Part shown: positions 1 to 9,900 of the stretch, one piece after another | How positions within the stretch are numbered: the stretch's first letter is position 1 | Layout: every line of letters begins with the position of its first letter | Assembly (NCBI GenBank): GCA_903913315.1 | Contig: CAIWKX010000115.1 | Coordinates: 1 to 64,000 of the forward strand | Direction of reading: 5' to 3' | Length of the DNA: 64,000 bases | From: an uncultured Bacteroidota bacterium | GTDB taxonomy: Bacteria > Bacteroidota > Bacteroidia > Flavobacteriales > Flavobacteriaceae | Program-made: the position numbers and the translations under genes | The notes under the pieces: generated by a model | The model's database searches: none | The model's input: the letters and a program-made list of their open reading frames with translations, nothing else | Told to the model about the DNA's origin: nothing

Positions 1-1
1 A

Positions 2-1126
2 GTAATACATGGTGGTCAACACCATGAAAAAGTTACCGGTGCAGTTATGACTCCGGTTTTTCAAACGTCAACCTATGCTCAAACAAGCCCAGGTCAGCCA
101 GTAGGCGATTATGAATACAGTAGAGCAGCAAATCCGACGCGCCAAGCTTTGGAAGACGCTCTGGCTTCTATAGAAAATGGAGCAAGAGGTTTAGCATTTT
201 CATCCGGTTTAGCAGCAACAGATTGCTTGTTGCGAATGTTCAAAGCAGGAGATGAAATTATAGCAATGGACGATTTGTACGGTGGAACATACCGATTATT
301 TACTCGTTTATACAAAGATAGTGGTATTAAATTTCATTTTGTTGATATGAATGATTTTGAAAAATTCGAGTCATTAATTAATAAAAACACGAAATTAGTT
401 TGGGCGGAAACACCAACAAATCCTTTAATGAAATTAGCAGACATTCAAGAAATCGCTAAAATCACAAAAAAGAACAATATTCTTTTTGCGGTGGATAATA
501 CTTTTGCTACACCTTATCTTCAAAAACCATTAGATTTGGGAGCAGATATTGTAATGCATTCTGCTACAAAGTATCTTGGCGGACATTCTGATGTTATTGC
601 AGGAGCATTAATTATAAAAGATAAAGATTTAGGCGATGAATTGCATTTTAAACAATTTGCTACTGGAGGAACACTTGGACCAATGGATAGTTATTTAGTT
701 TTAAGAGGAATCAAAACCTTGCATTTGAGAGTTCAGAGACATTGCGAAAATGGTATGAAAGTTGCCGAATTTTTAAGCAATCATCCAGAAGTTGATAAAG
801 TATTCTATCCAGGATTACCTGATCATCCTTTTCACGATATAGCTAAAAAGCAAATGAGTGGTTTTGGAGGAATGGTTTCGTTCACCTTTACTTCAGGAAA
901 AAAAGAAGATGCCATTTCATTTTTAGAAAAATTAAAAGTATTTACCTTAGCCGAATCATTGGGAGGTGTCGAAAGTTTAGCAAATCATCCGGCTTTAATG
1001 ACTCATGCCTCTATTCCAGAAGATAAGCGAATAGAAGTTGGAATTACAGATGACCTTGTTCGATTAAGTACGGGGGTTGAAGACATTGATGATTTACTTG
1101 CTGATTTAGAACAAGCTTTTAGATAA
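2..1126 (+). CDS. Cystathionine gamma-synthase/lyase family PLP enzyme (5' end cut by window)
   Basis: This is a Cys/Met-metabolism PLP enzyme, which acts in the cytoplasm on homoserine-derived substrates (trans-sulfuration or methionine synthesis). The reading frame is open to the window edge. The in-frame residues IHGGQHHEKVTGAV before the first visible ATG (position 47) match the conserved N-terminus of the family, so the true start lies upstream and only a few residues are missing. The PLP-binding lysine is in SATKYLGGHSD. The C-terminal ESLGGVESLANHP is the substrate-site signature shared by cystathionine gamma-synthases and gamma-lyases. Sequence reading alone does not separate synthase from lyase or O-acetylhomoserine sulfhydrylase, so no symbol is given. 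A strong hairpin terminator follows. Confidence 0.93.
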   Translation, partial: VIHGGQHHEKVTGAVMTPVFQTSTYAQTSPGQPVGDYEYSRAANPTRQALEDALASIENGARGLAFSSGLAATDCLLRMFKAGDEIIAMDDLYGGTYRLFTRLYKDSGIKFHFVDMNDFEKFESLINKNTKLVWAETPTNPLMKLADIQEIAKITKKNNILFAVDNTFATPYLQKPLDLGADIVMHSATKYLGGHSDVIAGALIIKDKDLGDELHFKQFATGGTLGPMDSYLVLRGIKTLHLRVQRHCENGMKVAEFLSNHPEVDKVFYPGLPDHPFHDIAKKQMSGFGGMVSFTFTSGKKEDAISFLEKLKVFTLAESLGGVESLANHPALMTHASIPEDKRIEVGITDDLVRLSTGVEDIDDLLADLEQAFR

Positions 1127-1131
1127 AAAAC

Positions 1132-1165
1132 AAAAATCCCGATTCAATTTTGAATCGGGATTTTT
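1132..1165. terminator. Bidirectional intrinsic terminator
   Basis: The 16-bp arms AAAAATCCCGATTCAA and TTGAATCGGGATTTTT are separated by two bases and have A/T tracts on both sides. It sits between the convergent PLP-enzyme gene and the outer-membrane protein gene and can serve both. Confidence 0.9.
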
Positions 1166-1184
1166 ATTATTGTTGACAAGGCTA

Positions 1185-1973
1185 TTATTGAATGTAATAA
1201 ATATAACCAAAGTTTAACCAAATATTCCAATCGTTAGCTCTGTTTTCTAAATACACTTTTGGATCTGGACTTAAACCATCCACCCAATTAGAAAAATAAT
1301 ATTGAAATCGTAAATCTACCATTAAGTCTGATAATGGTGTTAATTTGTATCTAGTTCCAATACTAGAAACCACAGACCAAGTTGTACCTCCTTTGGTATC
1401 AAAAGCACCAATATATTTTATGGGAGTTACAGTGGGTAATTGCCCTAAACCAGGTCCCATTTCAGAATAAGCTTTTGGAGAATAAAAACTATATTGACCT
1501 CCTAAACTAATAAAGGGACCAAAACTTCCAATAGTAGCTGTAAAATCTCTAATACTATATGGAAAAAATTCTAACTGCATTCCTATGTTTGTTACTTCTG
1601 TACTACCTCTCATGGCTCTCAATTGATTTGCCATTAAAGAAGTTTTACTTGGGTCTACCCATTGGCCATAATGTTTTAAGTCAGTTTTATTGTATGATAA
1701 TTCACTTCTTAATTTGAAGTGATCATTAAAATAAGTTTCTGGTGTATAACAACTACATTCAGCTTTATAAGAAAAATTCAAATAATGAATTAGACCTATT
1801 CCATAACCAGTATTTCCAGCATTTGTGGCAAAATTATGTCTTTCCCCATAATCTGATTGGAAAGCAACAGGACCGACAATTGCACCTATTTCGTGAGAAA
1901 AACCAAATTGAGCCACTGCTTTATTAGTAAAGCCAAACAAAATCAGAAAAATTATAATGAAATACTTGTTCAT
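1185..1973 (-). CDS. Predicted outer-membrane beta-barrel protein, flavobacterial THC0290_0291-like family
   Basis: The 262-residue protein begins with a signal peptide (MNKYFIIIFLILFGFTNKAVAQ) and continues with alternating aromatic beta-strand patterns ending in an aromatic-rich C-terminus (FGYIYYIQ), as in outer-membrane barrels. The segment FSHEIGAIVGPVAFQSDYGER resembles, from memory, a flavobacterial family named THC0290_0291; its function is unknown. The frame is open further upstream to 2024, but the ATG at 1973 was chosen because the signal peptide starts there and a minus-strand TATATTTG promoter element lies at 2001-2008, inside the longer version. It is a single gene, convergent with the upstream PLP enzyme and divergent from gdhA. 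Confidence 0.75.
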   Translation of the reverse strand: MNKYFIIIFLILFGFTNKAVAQFGFSHEIGAIVGPVAFQSDYGERHNFATNAGNTGYGIGLIHYLNFSYKAECSCYTPETYFNDHFKLRSELSYNKTDLKHYGQWVDPSKTSLMANQLRAMRGSTEVTNIGMQLEFFPYSIRDFTATIGSFGPFISLGGQYSFYSPKAYSEMGPGLGQLPTVTPIKYIGAFDTKGGTTWSVVSSIGTRYKLTPLSDLMVDLRFQYYFSNWVDGLSPDPKVYLENRANDWNIWLNFGYIYYIQ

Positions 1974-2000
1974 TGGTATACAAATTAATTCAATTAGCGA

Positions 2001-2008
2001 CAAATATA
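2001..2008 (-). promoter_or_regulatory. Minus-strand promoter -7 element for the outer-membrane protein gene
   Basis: On the minus strand this reads TATATTTG, a full match to the Bacteroidota -7 consensus TAnnTTTG, 28 bp upstream of the ATG at 1973. No clear -33 element was seen. Confidence 0.6.
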
Positions 2009-2155
2009 TAAAAACATAATTCACTTATAAAATAAAATAAAAAAATACTTATTTGTAATGAAAAATAAGGGTAAAAGTTTTAAAATCAACCGATAATTTC
2101 AAGTAGCATCAAAAAGTATTAGGAAAAAATTAAAAAGTATGAGAATTTAAAAAAA

Positions 2156-2188
2156 ATTGTGCCATTATTTTAATAAAATGTATATTTG
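2156..2188 (+). promoter_or_regulatory. gdhA promoter (-33 ATTG, -7 TATATTTG)
   Basis: ATTG at 2156-2159 and TATATTTG at 2181-2188 are 21 bp apart, close to the Bacteroidota promoter form TTTG-N19-21-TAnnTTTG. The start codon is 46 bp beyond the -7 element. Confidence 0.65.
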
Positions 2189-2234
2189 TCGCATATTACG
2201 AAATCGTTTTCTTAAACATTAATATTATAATTTT

Positions 2235-3578
2235 ATGTCACAAAGTATTAACGCATTCATTGATTTAGTTGCACAAAGAAATGGCAACGAACCAGAGTTT
2301 ATGCAAGCAGTTAAAGAAGTTGCTGAAACAGTAATTCCTTTTATAGAAGAAAATAAAAAATACCAAAACAAAATGCTTTTGGAAAGAATGGTTGAACCAG
2401 AAAGAGTAATCATGTTCAGAGTAGTTTGGATTGATGATGCTGGAAAAACTCAAGTTAACAGAGGGTACAGAATTCAGATGAACTCTGCAATTGGTCCTTA
2501 CAAAGGAGGAATTCGTTTTCATCCAACTGTGAATTTAAGCATTTTGAAATTTTTAGCTTTTGAGCAAACTTTCAAAAACAGTTTGACTACATTGCCAATG
2601 GGCGGTGGTAAAGGAGGTTCTGATTTTGATCCAAAAGGGAAATCGGATATTGAAATCATGAAATTTTGTCAAGCTTTTATGACAGAGTTATCTAAACATA
2701 TTGGTGCAGATACAGATGTTCCTGCTGGAGATATTGGTGTTGGTGGAAGAGAAGTTGGCTATATGTTTGGTCAATATAAAAGAATAAGAAATGAATTTAC
2801 AGGAGTTTTAACTGGTAAAGGAATTTCTTTTGGAGGATCTTTAATTCGTCCAGAAGCGACAGGATATGGTGATGTATATTTTGCTCAAAGTATGCTAGCA
2901 ACTAAAGGGGATAGTTTCACTGGAAAAACTGTAGTAGTTTCAGGTTCTGGTAACGTGGCTCAGTATGCTACTGAAAAAGCGACTCAATTGGGTGGAAAAG
3001 TGGTTACTATGTCTGATTCATCTGGATATATCTATGATGCTGATGGGATTACTGCAGAAAAATTAGCTTACGTAATGGAAATTAAAAACGTGAACTACGG
3101 AAGAATTTCAGATTATGTAACTAAATATCCAAACGCAAAATTTGTCGCTGGAAAACGTCCGTGGGAAGTGAAATGTGATGTAGCTTTACCATGTGCAACT
3201 CAAAATGAATTAAATGAAGAAGAAGCAAAAACATTAGTTGCCAACGGATGTATTTGTGTTGCTGAAGGGGCTAATATGCCTTCAACTCCCGAAGCCATGC
3301 ATGTTTTTCAAAATGCTAAAATTTTATTTGCTCCTGGAAAAGCTTCTAATGCTGGTGGTGTTGCAACCTCTGGTCTTGAAATGTCTCAAAACTCATTACG
3401 TTTGAGTTGGACTTCTGAAGAAGTAGATGAAAGATTAAAAAGAATTATGTCTGACATCCATGCATCATGTGAAAAATATGGTAAAGAAGCTTCAGGATAT
3501 ATTGACTATGTAAAAGGTGCAAATATTGCAGGCTTCGTTAAAGTAGCTGATGCAATGCTAGCGCAAGGAATTGTTTAA
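2235..3578 (+). CDS. gdhA: Glutamate dehydrogenase (hexameric, probably NADP-specific)
   Basis: It interconverts 2-oxoglutarate plus ammonia and glutamate, joining carbon and nitrogen metabolism in the cytoplasm. At 447 residues it has the length of the small hexameric GDH class. Visible family motifs are the substrate-lysine region PMGGGKGGSDFDPKGKSD, the catalytic region PAGDIGVGGREVGY, the Rossmann segment VVVSGSGNVAQYA and the C-terminal NAGGVATSGLEMSQN. The last resembles NADP-dependent biosynthetic enzymes, but coenzyme choice is inferred, not seen. The gene has its own promoter upstream and a strong terminator downstream, so it is probably monocistronic. Confidence 0.96.
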   Translation: MSQSINAFIDLVAQRNGNEPEFMQAVKEVAETVIPFIEENKKYQNKMLLERMVEPERVIMFRVVWIDDAGKTQVNRGYRIQMNSAIGPYKGGIRFHPTVNLSILKFLAFEQTFKNSLTTLPMGGGKGGSDFDPKGKSDIEIMKFCQAFMTELSKHIGADTDVPAGDIGVGGREVGYMFGQYKRIRNEFTGVLTGKGISFGGSLIRPEATGYGDVYFAQSMLATKGDSFTGKTVVVSGSGNVAQYATEKATQLGGKVVTMSDSSGYIYDADGITAEKLAYVMEIKNVNYGRISDYVTKYPNAKFVAGKRPWEVKCDVALPCATQNELNEEEAKTLVANGCICVAEGANMPSTPEAMHVFQNAKILFAPGKASNAGGVATSGLEMSQNSLRLSWTSEEVDERLKRIMSDIHASCEKYGKEASGYIDYVKGANIAGFVKVADAMLAQGIV

Positions 3579-3601
3579 ACATTAAGCAATCAAATTTATA
3601 T

Positions 3602-3635
3602 AAACCTTCTTTCAAATTTTGAAAGAAGGTTTTTT
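3602..3635 (+). terminator. gdhA intrinsic terminator
   Basis: AAACCTTCTTTCAAA and TTTGAAAGAAGGTTT form a near-perfect 15-bp hairpin followed by a T run, 24 bp after the gdhA stop codon. Confidence 0.88.
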
Positions 3636-3675
3636 TATTGCTTTATATGAAAACAATTATAACTGCGTTTTATAG

Positions 3676-3683
3676 TATATTTG
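3676..3683 (+). promoter_or_regulatory. Promoter -7 element of the PorZ-like gene
   Basis: TATATTTG, a full TAnnTTTG match, 22 bp before the ATG at 3706. No good -33 box was found. Confidence 0.55.
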
Positions 3684-3705
3684 TCGATAAAATTTATTTT
3701 AAATA

Positions 3706-6042
3706 ATGTTTAAACAAGTTTTTATTTTAGCCTTATTTAGTTTTTCAATTGGTTTTTCACAGAATAACCAGTTATGGAAAGGTTATTTTTCATTTAATCA
3801 AGTTACAGCTATTTCAGAATCTCCAACTGCTGTTGTTGCATCTTCAGAAAACGCTATTTTTTCAAAAAATCTTAATACAAACGATATAAAAACCACCACC
3901 ACAGTTGATGGATTAAAAGCAGTTTCTATCACAGCTCTTTATTATAGTGCAACGACTAAAATAACTTTTGTAGGAAACAGCAATGGCTTGTTATTACTAA
4001 TGATGCCAGACGGGACATTTATTCAAAAAATAGGAATTATAAGTGATGTTCCTGTTCCCACAACAATAAAAAAAATCAACCATTTTCTTGAGAATAATGG
4101 TAAAATATATGTTTCTTGTGATTATGGAATTTCTATTTTTGACTTAACTACATTAGAATTTGGAAATACCTATTATCTAGGTCCCCAAGGGGCTTATGTT
4201 GCTGTGGAACAAACAGCAATCAATAACGGATTTATTTATGCAGCCACCAAAGGAAATCCTTCAGGGAGTGGAATTAGAAAAGCAAATTTATCCAATCAGT
4301 TTTTGGATGATTACAATCAATGGGTTGATATTTCTGGAAATGAATGGAATGGGGTAATAAGTTTTGGGCCAAATATTTTTGCTATAACAACAGCTACAAG
4401 TGTTTATAAATATGATGGAACTAATTGGACTGTTTTTTCTTCATGTCCAGAAAGCTTATTACATATTCAATCTACAACAGATTATATAATAATAACATCA
4501 CCCAATAATGTATATATATATAATCAAGGTTTGCAACCAGTTACTCATATCCAAAGCAATCAAATTACAGCTACTCCAGTCACATTTACTTGTGCAACGG
4601 TTATTAATGATGTGATTTATATTGGTACAAATGAAAATGGAATCCTCACTTCAAGCATTTCAAATGCTACTAATTTTAGTTTTATCCTTCCTAATGGCCC
4701 CATAAGAAATAGAATTTTTAGAGTAAAAAAATCAAGCGCAGCACTTTGGGCTTTATACGGTCGTTATGATCAATATTACAATCCCTATAATCCAAATCCT
4801 CCTTATGGACTTTATCAATACCCTATAAGTAAATATACCAATGATAATGGGTGGACTTTTATTCCGTATTCTAATTTATTAGGAGCAAAGTCATTATCTA
4901 ATATCACTTTTAATCCTAATAATGACAATCAGTTTTATGTTAGTTCCTATTTTTCTGGACTACTAAAAGTAGTTAATGAAGTGCCTACAATACTATACAA
5001 TACCACAAATACAGGGTCAAATGGTTTAGAATCACTACAGTCGACACCGCCTAATCCTTCCTATATTGACATCCGTGTAAACGGCCCAGCTTTTGATAGA
5101 AATGGCGATTTATGGATGACTAATAATTATTTGGTTAAACCTTTAAAAGTATTGAGAAGTAACGGACAATGGCAGTCGTATGATTTTACTTCAGCTGAAT
5201 CTGCAAGCGATTTAAAAGACACCAGTTATGGTATTCCAGTTGTTGACAAAAATGGTACTAAATGGCTTTCTCAAGACCGAAACGGTGTCGTTGGATTTAA
5301 TGAAAACTACAACAATAAATTTATTACAATTAAAACAGGCACATCCGGAAATCTACCCAACGGAGATGTAAGATGTCTGGCTATTGACACCAAAAACCAA
5401 CTTTGGATAGGAACAATAGCAGGTTTACGAATTGTGCCATCAGTAGATTCTTTTCTTACCGATACGGATATTCAATCAAAAGCCATCATTATTTTAGAAA
5501 ATAATCTAGCCCAAGAATTATTTTATTCTCAATTTATTATTGATATTGCGGTTGACGGAGCTAATAGAAAATGGGTATCCATTGCAGATTCAGGAGTGTA
5601 TTTAGTTTCATCAGACGGACAGCAAACTATCTATCATTTTACTAAAGATAATTCACCGTTACCAACCAATAACATCAATGATATTGAAATTGATGGAGCC
5701 ACTGGAGAAGTGTTTTTCGCCACCGATAGCGGAATGGTTTCTTTTAAAGGAGTTTCTACTGCAGCCAGTGGCGATTTGAGTAGTGTTTATGTCTATCCAA
5801 ATCCTGTTCGACCCGAATTTACTGGCACCGTAAAAATCTCAAATTTAACCAATAAAGCCATTGTTAAAATCACGGACATAGAAGGAAGTTTAGTTTTTGA
5901 AACTACTTCCGAAGGAGGAACTATTGAATGGGATACTACTGCTTTTGGAAAATACAAAGTAGCCTCTGGCGTCTATATGATTTTTGTTTCGGCCCAAGAT
6001 GGTAGTGATACTACAGTTAAAAAAGTGATGATTATCCGATAA
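3706..6042 (+). CDS. porZ: PorZ-like type IX secretion system protein (beta-propeller with C-terminal sorting-type domain)
   Basis: The 778-residue protein has an N-terminal signal peptide (MFKQVFILALFSFSIGFSQ). It continues with repeated propeller-blade sequences of two-component-regulator type, for example DRNGDLWMTNNY, DKNGTKWLSQD and DTKNQLWIGTIAGLR. The last 85 or so residues (from VYVYPNPVRPEF to KKVMIIR) form a beta-sandwich domain like the type IX C-terminal signal. PorZ in Porphyromonas gingivalis is a surface protein with two propellers and a CTD that helps attach cargo to anionic LPS. Overall architecture, the opening W-x-GYFSFNQV segment and the adjacent recO fit PorZ of Flavobacteriia. 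Orthology was not tested, so a generic propeller protein secreted by the type IX system remains possible. Confidence 0.72.
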   Translation: MFKQVFILALFSFSIGFSQNNQLWKGYFSFNQVTAISESPTAVVASSENAIFSKNLNTNDIKTTTTVDGLKAVSITALYYSATTKITFVGNSNGLLLLMMPDGTFIQKIGIISDVPVPTTIKKINHFLENNGKIYVSCDYGISIFDLTTLEFGNTYYLGPQGAYVAVEQTAINNGFIYAATKGNPSGSGIRKANLSNQFLDDYNQWVDISGNEWNGVISFGPNIFAITTATSVYKYDGTNWTVFSSCPESLLHIQSTTDYIIITSPNNVYIYNQGLQPVTHIQSNQITATPVTFTCATVINDVIYIGTNENGILTSSISNATNFSFILPNGPIRNRIFRVKKSSAALWALYGRYDQYYNPYNPNPPYGLYQYPISKYTNDNGWTFIPYSNLLGAKSLSNITFNPNNDNQFYVSSYFSGLLKVVNEVPTILYNTTNTGSNGLESLQSTPPNPSYIDIRVNGPAFDRNGDLWMTNNYLVKPLKVLRSNGQWQSYDFTSAESASDLKDTSYGIPVVDKNGTKWLSQDRNGVVGFNENYNNKFITIKTGTSGNLPNGDVRCLAIDTKNQLWIGTIAGLRIVPSVDSFLTDTDIQSKAIIILENNLAQELFYSQFIIDIAVDGANRKWVSIADSGVYLVSSDGQQTIYHFTKDNSPLPTNNINDIEIDGATGEVFFATDSGMVSFKGVSTAASGDLSSVYVYPNPVRPEFTGTVKISNLTNKAIVKITDIEGSLVFETTSEGGTIEWDTTAFGKYKVASGVYMIFVSAQDGSDTTVKKVMIIR

Positions 6043-6103
6043 AAGTTTATTGTTAGTTGTTCCGTCTTTTACAGCCATAACTATAAACTATAAACTTCAA
6101 ACC

Positions 6104-6817
6104 ATGTTGGTAAAAACCAAAGCAATCGTAATTTCTTCCCTAAAATATCAAGAAAAAAGCTTGATTGTAAAATGCTTTACCCAATCCGATGGATTGAAAA
6201 GTTATTTCGTTCAAAGTGCTTATTCTGGAAAAAAATCCAACCAAAAAATCGCTTATTTTCAACCTTTAACTATTCTTGAAATCGAAGCCCATCACAAGAA
6301 TAAAGGCACCTTAGAACATTTTAAAGAAATTAAATTAGCCACTGCTTATCAAAGCATCAACACTGATATTGTTAAAAGCACTATAGTGATTTTTCTCTCC
6401 GAAGTGTTGCATCATAGCATTCAAGAAGAAGAAAAAAATGAAGACTTATTTACGTTTTTAGAAACCGCTTTAATTTGGTTAGACACCCACGAAGAAACAT
6501 CAAATTTTCATTTAATATTATTGTTGGAAATCACAAAATTCCTCGGATTTTATCCTAATAAGACAGAAGCCGATTTTAAATTTTTTGAAATGACAGAAGG
6601 TAACTTTTCTTTTTCTCAAGGAATAAGTTGTCTGTCCGAATATGAAACCTTTTTGCTTAAAAAATTAATTCAGCTAAAATTTGATGCTAATCAAAAAATA
6701 TTTGCTGGCATAGAACGTCAAATCTTACTAAAAATCGTATTAGATTACTATTCCATTCACTTAGACGGATTCAAAAAACCAAAATCGATAGATGTTTTAA
6801 AGGAAGTTTTTTCTTAA
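6104..6817 (+). CDS. recO: DNA repair protein RecO
   Basis: RecO anneals ssDNA and helps RecR load RecA in the RecF recombination pathway. The N-terminal OB-fold reads MLVKTKAIVISSLKYQEKSLIVKCFTQ, a clear family start, followed by the helical C-terminal domain (LLLEITKFLGFYPN). The protein has 237 residues, normal for the family. An upstream ATG at 6050 would add 18 unrelated residues, so the ATG at 6104 was chosen. It follows the PorZ-like gene by 61 bp on the same strand and may be co-transcribed with it. The four cysteines of a classical zinc module were not seen. Confidence 0.9.
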   Translation: MLVKTKAIVISSLKYQEKSLIVKCFTQSDGLKSYFVQSAYSGKKSNQKIAYFQPLTILEIEAHHKNKGTLEHFKEIKLATAYQSINTDIVKSTIVIFLSEVLHHSIQEEEKNEDLFTFLETALIWLDTHEETSNFHLILLLEITKFLGFYPNKTEADFKFFEMTEGNFSFSQGISCLSEYETFLLKKLIQLKFDANQKIFAGIERQILLKIVLDYYSIHLDGFKKPKSIDVLKEVFS

Positions 6818-6905
6818 AAATATAAAAAATCACAATTCTTTCGGAATTTTTGGCAAAAGCCCATTCTCTTTTGTCTATTTTCTATTCTCTTTTATCAAAA
6901 TTCCT

Positions 6906-6913
6906 TACTTTCG
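6906..6913 (+). promoter_or_regulatory. Possible ileS promoter -7 element
   Basis: TACTTTCG differs from TAnnTTTG at one position and lies 25 bp before the ileS ATG. The AT-rich 121-bp gap otherwise holds only a weak AATTC/GAATT hairpin at about 6834-6847. Confidence 0.35.
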
Positions 6914-6938
6914 CAAACTGATTTAAGAATGCGACAAA

Positions 6939-9900
6939 ATGAGTACAAAATTTACTGAATACAAAGGACTTGACTTGCCAACAGTGGCATCTGAAGTTCT
7001 TGATTTTTGGAAGAAAAACCACGTCTTTGAACGAAGTGTTACTTCTCGTGAAGGAAACCAACCTTTTGTGTTTTTTGAAGGACCGCCTTCGGCAAACGGT
7101 TTGCCAGGAATTCACCACGTAATGGCACGTGCCATAAAAGATATTTTTTGTCGTTATAAAACTCAAAAAGGATTTCAAGTAAAGCGTAAAGCAGGTTGGG
7201 ATACTCACGGCTTGCCTGTGGAATTGGGGACCGAGAAAGAATTAGGCATCACCAAAGAAGATATCGGAAAAACCATTTCGGTGGAAGAATACAACGAAGC
7301 GTGTAAAAAAACAGTAATGCGTTACACCGACGTATGGAACGACCTAACTGAAAAAATGGGGTATTGGGTAGATATGGAAGATCCATATGTGACTTACAAA
7401 TCCAAATACATGGAAAGCGTTTGGTGGTTATTGAAGCAAATTTATAATAAAGATTTACTATACAAAGGTTACACCATTCAACCTTATTCTCCTAAAGCGG
7501 GAACTGGATTATCTTCACACGAAGTCAATCAGCCTGGGAGTTATCGAGATGTAACGGACACTACAGTTGTAGCTCAATTCAAAACAAAACCAGAAACATT
7601 GCCAAACTTTCTCCAAGGATTTGGAGAGGTTCATATTTTAGCTTGGACTACCACTCCTTGGACGTTGCCCTCTAATACTGCTTTAACAGTGGGCCCAAAA
7701 ATCGATTATGTTTTAGTTGAAACATTTAATCAATATACGTTCCTTCCTGTAAAAGTAATTTTGGCTAAAAACTTAGTTGGAAAACAATTCGGAAAAGGAT
7801 TTTTTCAATCGGTTGAACCTTCAGATTTTGAAAATTTTAAAGAAGGTGATAACCTGCCTGCCGGCAAGACAGGAAATATTCCATACCAAATTCTAACGGA
7901 ATGTAAAGGAGCTGATTTAGTCGGAATTCGTTATGAGCAATTGATGCCATTAGCTTTACCTTATCAAAATCCAGAAAATGCATTTAGAGTTATTGCTGGT
8001 GATTTTGTGACTACTGAAGACGGAACTGGAATTGTGCACACGGCTCCAACGTTTGGTGCAGATGATGCCAAAGTGGCCAAAGAAGCAACGCCAGAAGTGC
8101 CGCCAATGTTGGTTTTAGATGCGAATCAAAACCCAATGCCGCTTGTTGATTTACAAGGCAGATTTATTCAAGGATTAGGAAGCTATTCTGGTAAGTATGT
8201 TAAAAACGAATATTACAACGATGGTGAGGCTCCAGAACGCTCCGCTGATGTTGAAATTGCTATCCAATTAAAAGAAGAAAATAAAGCGTTTAAAGTCGAA
8301 AAATATGTGCACAGTTATCCTCATTGTTGGAGAACCGACAAACCGATACTATACTATCCATTAGATTCTTGGTTTATCAAAGTAACTGAAATCAAAGATC
8401 GAATGTTTGATTTGAACGAAACTATCAATTGGAAACCCAAAGCAACGGGTGAAGGTCGTTTCGGAAATTGGTTGAAAAATGCTAACGATTGGAACTTATC
8501 GCGTTCACGCTATTGGGGAATTCCATTACCAATTTGGAGAACTGAAGATGGAACGGAGGAAATGCTAATAGGTTCGGTAGAAGAATTGTATGCTGAAATT
8601 GAAAAATCAATCGCTGCAGGTTTCCAATCAGAAAATCCGTTCCAAGGGTTTGTGGTTGGAAATATGAGCGAAGAAAACTACGATTTAGTTGATTTACATA
8701 AAAACGTTGTTGACAAGATTGTTTTAGTATCCCCATCAGGAAAAATGATGAAACGCGAATCCGATTTGATTGACGTTTGGTTTGATTCAGGTGCGATGCC
8801 TTATGCACAATGGCATTATCCTTTTGAAAACAAGGATTTAATTGATGAAAACAAAGCGTTTCCAGCTGATTTTATTGCAGAAGGTGTTGATCAAACACGT
8901 GGTTGGTTCTATACATTGCATGCTATTGGAACGTTAGTTTTTGATAAGATTGCTTATAAAAATGTGGTTTCCAATGGACTAGTTTTAGACAAAAACGGAC
9001 AAAAAATGTCCAAACGATTAGGGAATGCAGTAGATCCATTTGCTACTCTAGCAGAATATGGACCCGACGCTACCCGATGGTATATGATTTCCAATGCTAA
9101 TCCGTGGGACAATTTAAAATTTGACATTGAAGGCGTAGCAGAAGTTCGTAGAAAATTTTTCGGAACCTTGTATAACACGTATTCGTTCTTTAGTTTGTAT
9201 GCAAACATTGATGGGTTCAAATATGCAGAAGCTGAAATTCCATTAAATGAACGACCAGAAATTGACCGTTGGATTTTATCAGAATTGCACACTTTGATAA
9301 AAAATGTGGATGATGCTTATGCTGATTATGAGCCTACCAAAGCTGCTCGCGCTATTTCTGAATTCGTTCAGGAAAATTTGAGTAATTGGTACGTTCGTTT
9401 GTGTAGAAGACGTTTCTGGAAAGGAGAATATGGAACAGATAAAATAGCGGCTTATCAAACTTTATATACCTGTTTGTTAAATGTGGCTAAACTTTCTGCT
9501 CCCATAGCGCCATTTTTCATGGACAAACTTTACAGAGATTTAACACAGGCAACACATTCAGAGGAATTTGAGTCAGTACATTTGGCAAAATTTTCAAATT
9601 CGGTTGAAAACTTTGTTGATAAATCGTTAGAGAGCAAAATGATGAAAGCACAGACCGTTTCATCACTAGTTTTATCCCTTCGAAAAAAGGAAATGATAAA
9701 GGTGCGTCAACCGTTGCAAAAGGTGATGATACCTGTACTTGACGCCAATCAGCGGGCTGAAATTGAAGCTGTTTCTGACCTGATAAAAGCCGAAGTAAAC
9801 GTGAAAGAAGTCGAACTTCTTGACGATGCATCGGGTGTTTTAGTGAAGCAAATTAAGCCTAATTTTAAAGCATTAGGACCTCGTTTTGGAAAGGATATGG

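Noticed and set aside
6050-6103. Longer RecO start at 6050
   Set aside because: Adds 18 residues unlike any RecO; the conserved OB-fold begins at the ATG at 6104.
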